From Mangifera indica (lineage: Eukaryota; Streptophyta; Magnoliopsida; Sapindales; Anacardiaceae), in assembly GCF_011075055.1 (NCBI RefSeq), contig NC_058150.1:1116001-1180000 (forward strand): a stretch of 64,000 nucleotides of DNA, read 5' to 3'. Shown here one piece after another: positions 48,195 through 59,618 of the stretch. The notes under the pieces are model-generated. The model searched no databases. It had not been told where the DNA came from and was given only the letters and a program-made list of their open reading frames with translations. The translations under genes and the position numbers were made by a program. Numbering within the stretch: the stretch's first letter is position 1; each line of letters opens with the position of its first letter.

Positions 48195-49083
48195 GGCCAA
48201 AAGACTTGTTTTCACCCAAGGTATTGTGAAATCTCATACTCTAATCCTTTAACTTTTAAAAATTAAAATACCCACCCATGATTCAATTTATGTTAAAAAT
48301 TTAAGTTAGAGTTATGGGTAAAATTGTTATTTATTAAAAAATTAAAAAAATTAAAGTTTTATCATATTTTCCTCTTCAGGTTTAAAAATCTCACATTTCA
48401 ATCCCACCTAAAGTTTAAAAAGTTACTTTTTCACCCCTAGGTTTTTTTTCTTCTTCTCCCCTGACGACAATCTCCTCCCCGACCGTTGGTCGACTTCCCA
48501 CCATCTTCAAGGCCGATCTTCTCTTTTCGGTGACCGATCTTCCGTCTTCAGTGACCAATCTAATCGGATGTTGTCTGGAGATGTCGATCTTGAGATGTAA
48601 TTTTCATTGGCCAAGGCAGCTAACTGAAGAAAACGGTCAAACAAAGACATATGTGGTTCCTCTCAAGTTGATCGGACGATTCTGGGATGGCCGATTTTGA
48701 TTGTCTTTATCTGATTGAAATCGGCCACCGAAAAGAGAAGATCAACCAACCTTGAAGATGGTGGGAAGCCAGCCGACCTCGAAGATAGTCGGAAGTCGGT
48801 CGATAGCCAAAGAGGAGATTGTCGTCGGAGGAGGAGGAAAAAAAATCTAGGGGTGAAAGGGTCACTTTTCAAACTTTGGGTAGAAAAAATTGTTAGATTT
48901 TTAAATCTAGAAAAAAAAAATGTGATAAAATTTTAATTTTTTTATAAAAAATGATTGAATCTCTAACCTTAATTGAGATTTTTAATAAAAATTAATTTAT
49001 GAGTAGGTATTTAGATTTTTAAAAATTGAAATGTAAGAGTTTGAAATTTCATTATACCTTGAATGGGAACAAGTTTTTTGGCC
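48195..49083. mobile_element. Large foldback element with GGCCAAAAGACT ends
   Basis: The left end is GGCCAAAAGACTTGTTTTCA and the right end GGGAACAAGTTTTTTGGCC in inverted orientation. Pairing runs deep into the element. TTCACCCCTAGGTTTTTTTTC near 48439 pairs with AAAAAAATCTAGGGGTGAA near 48838. CCACCATCTTCAAGG near 48499 pairs with CCTTGAAGATGGTGG near 48751. GATCTTCTCTTTTCGGTG near 48516 pairs with CACCGAAAAGAGAAGATC near 48725. The whole 889 bp could fold into one long hairpin. The GC-rich centre gives two opposed open frames that are by-products of the symmetry. The ends resemble those of the element at 31928-32654. Confidence 0.75.
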
Positions 49084-50251
49084 TTCAAGATACAGAAAAT
49101 GACCCTAACATGTACAAATAATTAAATTACCATATTACCCTTATTATACTCTCTCTCCTTTTCTTTCTTCTCCTTCACCATTTGTTGCTCTTTTTCTTCT
49201 CCTTCCCCGTTTCTCCACCGTCAGAAAAATGCCTTTTGAACTATCTTGGGCCATTCTCTATCTCACAGTTCATATCGGTTAAAAACCCTTATCGATTGAC
49301 CTCATTATTTGGACTGGACCGGCTCTCAAGTCTTGGTTGAACCGATCAAACATTTAAAATCATTGCCTCAATTGGTGGGAAAGCCGATTTCTCCTGGCAT
49401 TTTCTAAATCAGTTAAATATAATAAAGTCGCAATCTAACTGAGTCCACTAAAAAATATTGTTTCTTAGAACAATATCATGTCTCGGTTGCCTTGGGCTTT
49501 CATTTATTAAATACTCCAAATAAGAAAGGAAGAAGACAGAATTGACTTGTTGACTTGGACTTTCCAGGATCCTATGGAAATTTTATTTGGTTAAAGTCAA
49601 ACTGAATAAGACATTAAATATAAAATACATTTATATATTAGGAAATATTGGATATGTCATCTATGGGTATTACCATGAATTTAAATACTAATAATAGTAC
49701 TTTTTTAATTTAAAATTATTTAATTATATATTAATATTTAAATTGATATTTATTATATCAACATTTATAATTATTTAAATCATAAATGTTTCATATTACA
49801 AAAATTTTAATTCAGCCCATTAGATCTAACGGGCTGAGTATGAAGCTAAAGGCCTAAAAATTATCTTAATTTAGCCTATAACAAGAGTTTGACCAAAAGT
49901 ATTGCTAATAAATAAAGGTAGATCTAAATTGAGTTAGGTTGGAATAAGGGTTAGTTTTAAACCTAATTTAAATTCAAAAAAGTTTGCTTGAAATCAAACT
50001 TGGTTCGCTGGACTGGTGAATAATGATGGCATAGAAGAAGAACACTGTCCCAATTCTTTTTCAGCAATCCATCTGCCTTCACATTCTTTTACCATATGTA
50101 CACAAATGCAATACAACAGGCAGGAAAAACATGAAAAGAGACACTGAAAAAATTAGAGGGCGACAGGGGCCGGGGACTTGTCTTCTATCTATTCCCCACT
50201 TACATACACAACCAAATCTTTCACCAAATTTCCAGACAAATTTTGACATCA
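49084..50251. other. 3' flank of the CBP60 gene
   Basis: A pyrimidine-rich patch at 49150-49215 is followed by AT-rich repeat-like sequence at 49600-49800. No gene is recognised before the CBP60 stop codon at 50252-50254. Confidence 0.5.
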
Positions 50252-53200
50252 TCAATTCCCATTGATGAAGGACCTCGAGGTAGGTGTCAAATCCCCATCT
50301 GACGATGACTCAGAGATGGCAAATCCAATAGCTGGATATGCAGTTTGAATCTGCCAGTCATTGCAATCAGGATGTGAATGGCTCGGCGGGTACCCGAGCT
50401 CGAAAGCTTTGTCAGCTGTGTAAACATTTTGTTCCACAGATTTCACCATGGCCATATTACTATTAGGATATTGCTCCACAACTTCACCTGTGAATTTTCA
50501 AGTAATATGTCAAGAAGGAACAAAATTATGTGCATTATTCAATTGCACGTGTAACATCCAATAGGCTGACCACGTTCATTATAGTTTTACCTCAGGGTTT
50601 TGTAACTCAAAATTTATCTTAGCATCTCAAGTAATATGAGATATGCATATAAACTTAATATCTTTTCCGTATTTTATCGATATAAGATTCATTTAAAAAT
50701 GTTATGAAATGTATACATCCATTTAATATGTAAGAGTACCCAGTGTTAGAAGGGCTGGCTCATTCAAACTTCCTTCAACCTCTTCCAGTTTTTGCCAATT
50801 TAGATAAGCTTCGCACACCAAACTTTCTATATAGGCCTGCAAAATGCGCCCAGATGACATTTTTATAACGTTTTCCATATAAACAAGAGAAGACAGTCTG
50901 TGTTGCAGTAGAAATTACTCACCCTATTAAGGCTTGACAGTTCGCGAGTAGGATATATCTGGCCATTAATCTCAGCCTTAACAACTTGACAAATCGGATT
51001 CAAGATGATGGTGCAATTGTTTCCACGATAAATACGAAGCTTGTTGCCCATAACACAGGTTCTTGCATGCTTTGATGTCACTTCCCACATTTTCTCAGAC
51101 ATTCCGGCTCCTAAAATCTGATGAAATTTCAGAAAGATTTAAATCAGTTAGTTGTGATCAATGATAAGGCTGTAATGGAATCAATGAGATAAAATTTTGA
51201 GCTTTGAATGTGGAAATTTATATATATTTTTACCCTTCGGAGCTTTTGTGGAGCTACAACGGATTCTTTCAGGAAATCTTGCACCGATTTAATGCCTGCA
51301 GAAGCGAGCTTCTTATGAAAAGCTCCGTCTTTCCCGATTTTCTCAAGACGCCACACTTCATCTTGCAACATTGGTGGATGATGCTTCTTGTACACTTCAT
51401 ATTGCAAAAATGAATACACAAAATAAAAATTAGTAGGAAAAAATTAAAAAAAAACAATGATAATAGTACCGTAAATAAGATTATCAAATCATTTGAATTT
51501 AGTTCGAACCTATAATGATTAATTTAAACTATTTTTAGGTTAATTGAATATGTTATCTAAAGTCATCAATGAAATAAATAATATCATCAACCAAATAAAT
51601 AATCAATCGAAAAAGATTCAAACTAAGTTAAATTATCAAACTAGACATTCAATTCAAATTCAATTTAAATTAAGTTAAACACTAAACCCAATTAAACTAG
51701 TTCAATTCAAATATAACCATAATTTATTATTGGCTGGTCAATATGTGCGAGATCGTGACCAAAAAAAAAAAATTGGACTCATTAATCCATTGACCCAAGA
51801 CCAGATGGACAGCCGGCCGGATGTGAAAGAGATGAGGCCAATATTAGCAGAAGCCTAGGGACCCATATGGCTAGTCAAATTGTATAAAGTTGAACAAAAC
51901 TTTTAGCCAAAGTTTGATTTTGAAAGCGAAATGAAGGATTAATCTGTTCGATTAAACGTGAAACTTGGGTGACCACCACACGGCAAAAGCGATGTTCATG
52001 GAATTATTTATTGGGATATTCAAACCAACCCCTTTTAACTTTAGATTTGTAGGTCAAAATCTTTTCAAAAATAGTTGGATATGAAATTAATTTTTTGTGC
52101 CCACAAAAAATTTATCTTTGAAAATAAAAGATTATGATATAAAGTCAGCAATAACAATTAACCAGTTTCAAATAACATAAAATAAATAAACAAAAAGGTA
52201 ACTATCTTATGTCAAGAATGTACGAGTAATACTATATATATTAAATATAGGTATAAAAATTATTATAAACAATAATATGTTATTATATAATTATATATAA
52301 GTTTATTAATCTGATTTATTAAACCGAACTCAAATTATTCAAATCTAAGCATGCAATCTCCTAAAGGTTCGAAAACCTAGTAAATGCACTCCTACTTACA
52401 ATGGATTTTTGGACTCTATTGGGCATTGAGCTTGAACAGAATTAATGGACAACTTTTCCATAACCATCGAAGGCTTGAATTTTGTTTGGTTGAAATTAAT
52501 TTTTTCATACCAAACAACTAGGACTTGAATTTGTCTAACCTAATTGATATGTCTAACTGTACATTAATTTATCTCTAATTCATCATATAATCATTACAAG
52601 TATGACTTTTCTCATAATGATCACATTAAATAATAAATTTGTGTAGTGTTTATCATTTTTCTAATGGTGTTATGAAGCAAAAGTGGTTAGGTTTTGACTG
52701 AATGAGTATGATTGAAAGGACACAAAACTAGACCGGCAGATCTCTTCTCACCAACCAGTTTAACTATTTTTAAGATTACAATTTGTAATATAAAATTATG
52801 TGACAGGTCAAGATGCAAGTACACAAGAACATGTTCTACTTTGGTAAGAATTTATGTCCCAGTTCATTAATTTAATTATTAATTATCATATAATTAACAC
52901 CCAATAATCAAACTTTATCCTAATTAATCTTCCAATCATATTACGCAAGTACGAGATTGAATTTAGAAAGGAAATATAAAAAAACTCACATTCTCCACGG
53001 TGATCTTTCACAACAAATGCTTCAGTAATGGCTTCGCGGATTCTGATTCCCTGACAATTTCCGGCAACAACTTTGACGCCAATTCTGAACTTCCGGCTCC
53101 GAATCCAGCTTGAGTTGTCGGTGAATTCAATATCTCCGATCGGTGCAAACCCGTCTCGCATGGTGATATTACTCATTTCTCCGGTGAGCAAAGGCCGCTT

Positions 53201-54013
53201 GCCGGTTCTCTCCTTCACTATCTTGTTTTCAAACTCCTCACTGCTCCAGTTTTCGCCCTCTCCCGGAGAGAAATCGCCGTCGACAACGACGATTTCTATT
53301 TTAATCGGCTGAGCGAGATTGGCCGATATCATGTGGCCGCCTCTGTTGTCGACGAGGACGACCTGAAGTGGGTTGTTTTCGACGTCCGTGATCTTGCTGC
53401 CGGTGAATATCGGCAGAGAGAGCTTCTTGCTGAAGATCAGCTTCAGGCTTGACGGCTCAAGAGCTTGAATACGCAACGAAGGCGACCGAGATAAAGAACG
53501 TAAACTTTGCTTTACACCTCGCTCTACTTCTTCATTCACCTGATAATCATCATCAACAGGAATATAATTATTCATCAATGAAGATTATTTACACATAATC
53601 ATACAAATATATGTACATAAAATGATGAATATTCAAGTCGTTGCATGAGCTTGAATATTCAACATCTTCTAAACCTGATCCAGTTTTGAGTATAAATCAG
53701 ATGCTTGACTCATCAAAATACTCAATTGGATATTCAAAACTGAATCTCCGTTCCGACGTACCACTTTTCTCAGCATCGGCTCTATAGCAGAAAAGAAATT
53801 CTGAATCGAATTCACCATAACCACTTCTCCAATTACACTGTCCATAGAAAAGAACACCAATTAATAAACCTCAATTAAAAACCAGAAAAAGAAAGAGTCT
53901 CATGCAAAGTTTTTGAACACATACGAAGCAAAAGAAGGTCTGGTTCTGGTTTTTTTCTCCGGTGGTTGATCCTGGTCGGACCCAGGTTCGTTAAAAAACC
54001 GTTTAGCTGCCAT
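50252..54013 (-). CDS. Calmodulin-binding protein 60 (CBP60) family protein
   Basis: Exons on the minus strand: 54013-53925, 53837-53675, 53539-52990, 51394-51234, 51117-50923, 50836-50740, 50487-50252. They total 1491 nt, 496 residues. CBP60 proteins are plant transcription regulators, some of which control salicylic-acid synthesis and immunity. The conserved region is clear: [82 protein letters not shown], then the second half [37 protein letters not shown] and [19 protein letters not shown]. The N-terminus ([20 protein letters not shown]) has a short basic stretch (EKKTRTR) as in family members. The segment around residues 45-85 ([20 protein letters not shown]) departs from the usual EVE-rich sequence. 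I cannot assign a specific clade. Confidence 0.93.

Positions 54014-54014
<1 letters not shown>

Positions 54015-54051
<37 letters not shown>
54015..54051. repeat. (GA)n/(CT)n microsatellite abutting the CBP60 start codon
   Basis: About 18 AG units end one base from the CBP60 initiation codon (54013-54011 on the minus strand). In the transcript this is a CT-rich leader tract directly before the AUG. Such tracts are common in plant leaders and tend to vary in length. Confidence 0.9.
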
Positions 54052-54053
<2 letters not shown>

Positions 54054-55840
54054 TGTAGGGGACTTGCAGTAAGGATTAGAGATATGAAAGCGAAGATTTA
54101 AAGGCAAGACAAAATATTGAAAACTTATCAGAAAAATAATATAAAAGAGAAGGTTCAAGGAATGATGAGAGAAGGATCTTGGCAACTTACTAAGTGACCT
54201 AGGCCTGTGATGTATGGATTTGGACGTCAACATTACACCAGAAAGTCAACCGTCGGGAATTGACGATCATGATCTGGGTGATGGTCAGTGGAAAGTATGC
54301 AGATCAGACGGTTGGAGAGGATGGTGATGCGTGATGAGATGTATCTGAATGGAAAATTTTGGATCGATGTAGCGTGGGTAATTTGGTCTCATGCCTTGTT
54401 TCTGGGAAGGATCGTTGGGGGCGCCGATGAAATTTTGGGTCACATCCTTGTTAGGTAATTTTTTTGAAGGCCCAAAACTTTTACTTAATTTTAACAAGAT
54501 CTGATTGTTTATGAAAGGCCAAAAGACTATATTGTCCCTAACTCTGAAGTTTCAAAAAGCCAGATTTTTGTCCGTCACACACTTCGGATTAAGTTGAGTG
54601 AAAGGGTAAAAAAGTTATTTTTCATAGACTTTCCATTTTACATTTCCTTTTTAGTAGAACATATGTTTGAAAATGAACTATAATTTTTGAAAATTCTAAG
54701 CATGTTAATAAGATTATTAAGTGAAAAGGTGAACTCAAATCATAAATCTGAGTCATAAACTAACTAAATTTTAAACTTTGAATTTTAAATCAAATCGAAT
54801 TTAAATTATCATTAACTTTAACTTAATAAACTTGAATTAAACTATTTTATTCAAACCAAAATCTAACTAGGGGTGTTCGAGCTTAGGTTAATTTTATTAA
54901 CCCCTAGACATCATTGAATGGCCAATTCAAGCAATCAAGCTCAATCTCAAGTTATTTATTCATGGATTCAAACAAACTCTAATTGACATTTACTCGAGTT
55001 CAACTTTATTAAAATTCACATTTTAACTTAAAAAAGCATGCTAAACCTTACACTGGCTGTCCAATTTTAAATATGATTCTAATCACCCAAGAAAAAATGC
55101 TATATTAGAATATCTTTTGAATTAGTCTATGAAAAAAGGTATAAAGATTGGGACTTTTGAAGAAATTATCTCCTTTGTCTGGGCTTGACTTGAACAACAA
55201 AAGTAGAAAGTGGTGATAAATAAAAAGAGCCATCTTAATTTTCTGAGTGATTACTAGAAAACACTTTCTGGGAAACTTTGGCAAGGTTTCCCCGCAGTGT
55301 ACACCACTCTTACTCTGTTGTTTCGAGCCACACGTTATTTTCAAAAGACTGCTTGACTGGAATGCCATTGGGGACTTTTTGTTTCTTTGTAATTTTGGTT
55401 TTATATGATAATAAGACTTTTTTTTATGTTCCTAAAGGTGAATATGTATGCCCAATTTAAGTTAGATTCTCATAGTAAGTCTATGAAAGTAATATTCTAT
55501 AAATATCATCATATTCGGAAGTAAAAATAGAACTACTTTTAGATAAGATATGTCCAATCTCACTATGAACTAGTGATAAATCCGATTGAATTGACTTAAG
55601 ATTGAATTAAGTAAATTGTGTTAAGTTGCAGTTTAACATTGAAGAACATCGATTTAGGCAAATATGGTTTTTAATGCCCTTTGCAATTAAAGATAAAGAA
55701 AAAAACTGGATGGAACATAAAAAAATATCTTTTTTTTTTAAGTTTGAGAATGAAAAAGTGCCGTTCAGGCAAAAAAATGATGGGAAATAATTGTTCTCTC
55801 ATTAGATTTATTATCACAATTAATTAGTTAAACCAATCTA
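54052..55840. other. CBP60 promoter region and spacer
   Basis: The first 300-400 bp should hold the CBP60 promoter. At 54517 the phrase AAAGGCCAAAAGACTATATTGTCCC matches the terminal sequence of the foldback elements at 31928 and 48195, but I find no partner end nearby. A CTAGGGGTGTTCGAGC block at 54868-55030 resembles the dispersed repeat at 58902. No gene is recognised. Confidence 0.5.
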
Positions 55841-57734
55841 TTACATTGATGTTAGAGATTGATTGAAATAGAACAACATTGGCACCATTTGTAACAAAGG
55901 TTGCAAAGTATTTGGCAAAAATTTTCTAGCAAACATAAAACATACTGAAGTGTTGATGCCATTGTAAGTACAAGAATGGCTACCAAACCTTATTTGATTC
56001 AAAAATTCATCCGAAACATCTTGTCTCCCGAATCTTCCAGGATGAGGACCTCTCTTCGACCAATCAACCCAAGTAATACTTCTATTTAAATTTTCCTTAG
56101 GCTTCAAAATATTCACAAGTGTAGGAATATAATGTTCATCCACATAACATGGTGCGGTGCAATGCTGTCGAAAAATAGGGTAATATTTGGTATCTGAGAT
56201 GACTTCAATGGCAAGTTTTCGATTGAGTTCAAACCATTGGGAGCCTTTGCGCCATTGAGAAATGGAGATGATGGGGAGCATTTGAGGATTGTATCGACCA
56301 CGACTCTCTTTGCTAGGAGTAACGTCGGAGTCGATGTAGCTTTCGTTAGTGTTGATGAGGTAGTTGTAGGTTGTTGTGAAGTTGAACAAAGGAATGCAAG
56401 ATTCTGATAGCAATACAAATCTTTGGTTGGTGAAATCAAGAAGTGCATTAGCTAGAAGACGCCTTGTTGCATCCATCATTGTTGCCTTTCCCCATTCCAC
56501 CGGCTGCAAATAATAAATTCAGGAAATAGGAAAAAACAAATTCACATATAGCATCATATTAAACAAGCTAGAGAGTGTAAACAATCATACTAAAATCACA
56601 ATAAATAGTAAAAAAGGAGAACACTTGATTTTTCTCTTTTTAAGTCAAATGTTACGTCAATTTATTTCAATATCTTTTCACTATTCTTTGTATGAGCTTA
56701 GGGGTGTTCCCTCTTGCCCTCATTTGTTCACCAAGTAACAAAATTCCGTCCTCAAATTATGCAACTAGATCTTGTGTGCATGCTGTCTTATAGACAAAAT
56801 GGTTATAGATATATGTATGTTCACATCTATGACTAACTATTGTGGTATTACAAACAATTAATGTTTTGAGGCCAATTAATGATATTAGATAGATTAATGA
56901 TATCAATATGATATAACCAAAATTTACATGGGATGTAATTATGCTGACATTAAAATAACAATTGAATTGACTAAATCTGTGATTGATCCGCAAAACTTAC
57001 ATAATTACCTAATTCATCCCAAAACAAATTTATTACTTATTTTTAGTCAAACTATCTGATCTAGTTTGGGTTTTAAAACACTACTCACAACCAAAGTATA
57101 GGTTTTAATTTTGTTATTATGGTACAAGTAAGACACACATAGGATCATCTTGTATATCATATTTATATGTATATATATCCATGAATGATAAGATAAATAA
57201 AAAAATTTGGGAAGAAAAACTCACCTTGCTAGGAATTCTTCTTCCATAAAAAACAGAATTTATGGGCACTGAATCATTATATGAAGGATGAGAGTGAACA
57301 TAAATTGAGTAAAGCCCTTCACTTCCCCCAAAGAACTTCTCCCACAATGGAGCCAAAGGTAAAGGCCCCTTTGTCAAGAACATGAAGGCAACTTTAGGGA
57401 CATGATAATGCCGAAATTCTTCAATCCTCGGCACAAACGATGCCCTCCGAAACAATTCTTCATCATCCTCATCCATATCGCGTATGACTAATGACTTATT
57501 ATCGCTCGATTCGCAACTATTGCAACAAGTTACAGAAGGAGCCCGGGAGGACAGCGAAAGAGATAGGAAAGTAGGCTGTAAATAGAAGGAGAAGGTTTGG
57601 GAAAATGTGCAAAGAGTGATTCCGAGGGACAGACCTGTAACAAACAGCAGAAAATGAGATAAATAGGTTAATTGGGTATGAAATTTGGGAAGCTTGGGAC
57701 AGGAAATTGAAGAAGGTCGATGTTCATTGCCCAT
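55841..57734 (-). CDS. Core-2/I-branching (GT14/DUF266) glycosyltransferase
   Basis: Two exons on the minus strand, 57734-57225 and 56503-55841, are joined in phase 0 (IPSK then [10 protein letters not shown]) for 390 residues. It is a type II Golgi membrane protein: a short cytosolic N-terminus, a signal-anchor around residues 25-50 ([20 protein letters not shown]), then a lumenal catalytic domain. The domain shows [75 protein letters not shown] and [17 protein letters not shown], all typical of plant BC10-like GT14 members. Known relatives affect cell-wall and arabinogalactan glycosylation; donor and acceptor are unproven here. Length and exon structure are normal for the group. Confidence 0.93.
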
Positions 57735-58901
57735 TGCTGACTTCTAATGGAGAGAATAACGAAAGTAAGAGATGTAAAGTGCATGTGCAGGGTGAAGACT
57801 TTAGCTAGCTACTTGAGTAAATTAATGGTGGGTAGAAAAGTTGGAAGAAATATTGAAGCGAAAGTTAAGATTGCATGCACGTGTTTTGGTCAACATCGAT
57901 CTTGGATATTGAAAAGTTGTATGCTATATATATATATATATATATATATGGTATTTTATTTTTAGTTAATAATTACTTAAAGATATGATAATATATAAAT
58001 TTATTTATATATTAATATTTACTGTTTAATATCTTATTAAAACCTACAAAAATGAGATTAAGATATTTTATTGTTAAAGGTCTAGATATAAAATTAAGAT
58101 GTAAAATGTTAATCTCTAAATGATAGAAAAATTTCCAAATTAATGAGCGAGGTTGAAGAAAAGTAAAAGACGTAATCCACATTATTAATGAAATAATATA
58201 TAAATATTTAAACTGGTTGGGGTTTGGCTGAGACAACTTGGTGGGTTAGGGAAGGAAGCAATTGAAAAGCTGACAGGTACTTTTATTTAATAAATAAATA
58301 GATAAATATATATATATATTTATTTATTTATTTTTCTTTATGTTGTATTTTTGCTTAAATAAAAATTTGAAAGTTGGATTTATCCAGAGTTGTTCAAGTT
58401 TAAATTTCAGTTTCGATGAATTGAATCAAATTTGAGTTCGAATAAAATCAAAGCCAAGTAAAAAATTTGACTAGTTTTCACAAACAAATTTAGTGCAAGA
58501 TAATTCAAATATTTGACATAGTTCAAGATAAAGAAATTGAGTTGGAATCTTGATTTTACAAATCAGTTTGAATTCAAACCTCAACTCTTTATTTGGCTCA
58601 TTGATCTTACGTAGATCTTGAATTGATCTTTCAAGTTTGACCTAGACCAAATCTAATTTGATCTCATTGTAAGAATCTAAATTTAGGCCATAAGCTCCGA
58701 GGAATTGGACTCATCCGATCAATTAAATCGCTTCAATCTCTTTCCAATAGCAGTGTCTGATAAATTTATGATGCAATTCATTCAGGAGGTTAAGTGGAAG
58801 TACAAGAGATTCATCAAATACTGACATTTATGATAGTTTTCTCATGGAAAAGGTCATTTTCCAGAAGTAAGATACAAGCAATAGAGAAAAGCAAGCTAGA
58901 T
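57735..58901. other. Promoter side of the GT14 gene and AT-rich spacer
   Basis: The region includes a (TA)n run at 57925-57949, TATT-type repeats at 58300-58335, and a dispersed repeat of the CAAGTTTGA/AATTGAATC type at about 58385-58690. No gene is recognised. Confidence 0.5.
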
Positions 58902-59215
58902 CTAGGGGTGAATTCAAACCAAGCTAAAGCCAAACAAGGATAAGCTCACGCTCAACTTAATCCAAGAACAGCCAGCTTGAACTGGTAAACAGTAACTCTG
59001 GAGAAGGTGAATAATACCCAAGAGAAGGAAAAGATTCACCGAAGAAGAAAAATCATTTGAGAAAAAGAAAAAAGATTATCGACGAGACGGTTCTAACACC
59101 AGTGTTAAACATGAGCCAGGCTCGAGCTTGACAAGCTAAAACTAGCTCAAGTTCGACTCATTCAAACTAAATAGTGAGCCAAACCCAAAAAGGCTCCGCT
59201 CGAATCCACCCCTAG
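58902..59215. mobile_element. Non-autonomous element with CTAGGGGTGAATTC ends
   Basis: The left end CTAGGGGTGAATTC pairs with the right end GAATCCACCCCTAG, a 14-bp inverted repeat with one or two mismatches, giving a 314-bp element. CTAGA-like sequence lies on both flanks and may be a target duplication. The interior contains AACTGGTAAACAGTAACTCT, also seen in degraded form near 220 (TTGGTAAACAGTAATATC). This links a decayed copy at about 110-620 to the same family. Confidence 0.6.
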
Positions 59216-59618
59216 CTAGACTCAAGCAAAAACTCATTGCTGACAAAAACTCATTCACCAAACTATCATAGAGATACCGGAGAATAAAAATTTGTTTCAT
59301 CATCATCAAAGAGAGGGTATTAAGTACACAGACTTTTGGGGGGTCATACCCATCTTAGAAGCAGTTTAGAAGGCAAATCAATCTCAAGTACAGAAAATTT
59401 TTACTTCATAAAATGAAAGTCACAAAGTATAAGACGTCAAACCAATCCCAGAGGTAAAACTTCAAGACAATCACAATCCCCAACCAAGAAGTGAAAAAAA
59501 AAATGTATAAATCTACAGCAAAACTGACCTTGAAAATCAGAGGTGTTAGAATACAGGGGACAACATTGACCAAGTTCTCTGCAGCAGTCACTGGAAAAAT
59601 AGATCCAAAAATATAATG
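59216..59618. other. 3' flank of the AP-3 delta gene
   Basis: This lies downstream of the delta-adaptin stop codon and probably includes its 3' untranslated region. No separate gene. Confidence 0.5.

Noticed and set aside
48663..48936. Opposed open frames in the second foldback element
   Set aside because: They arise from hairpin symmetry and a GC-rich centre rather than from a gene.
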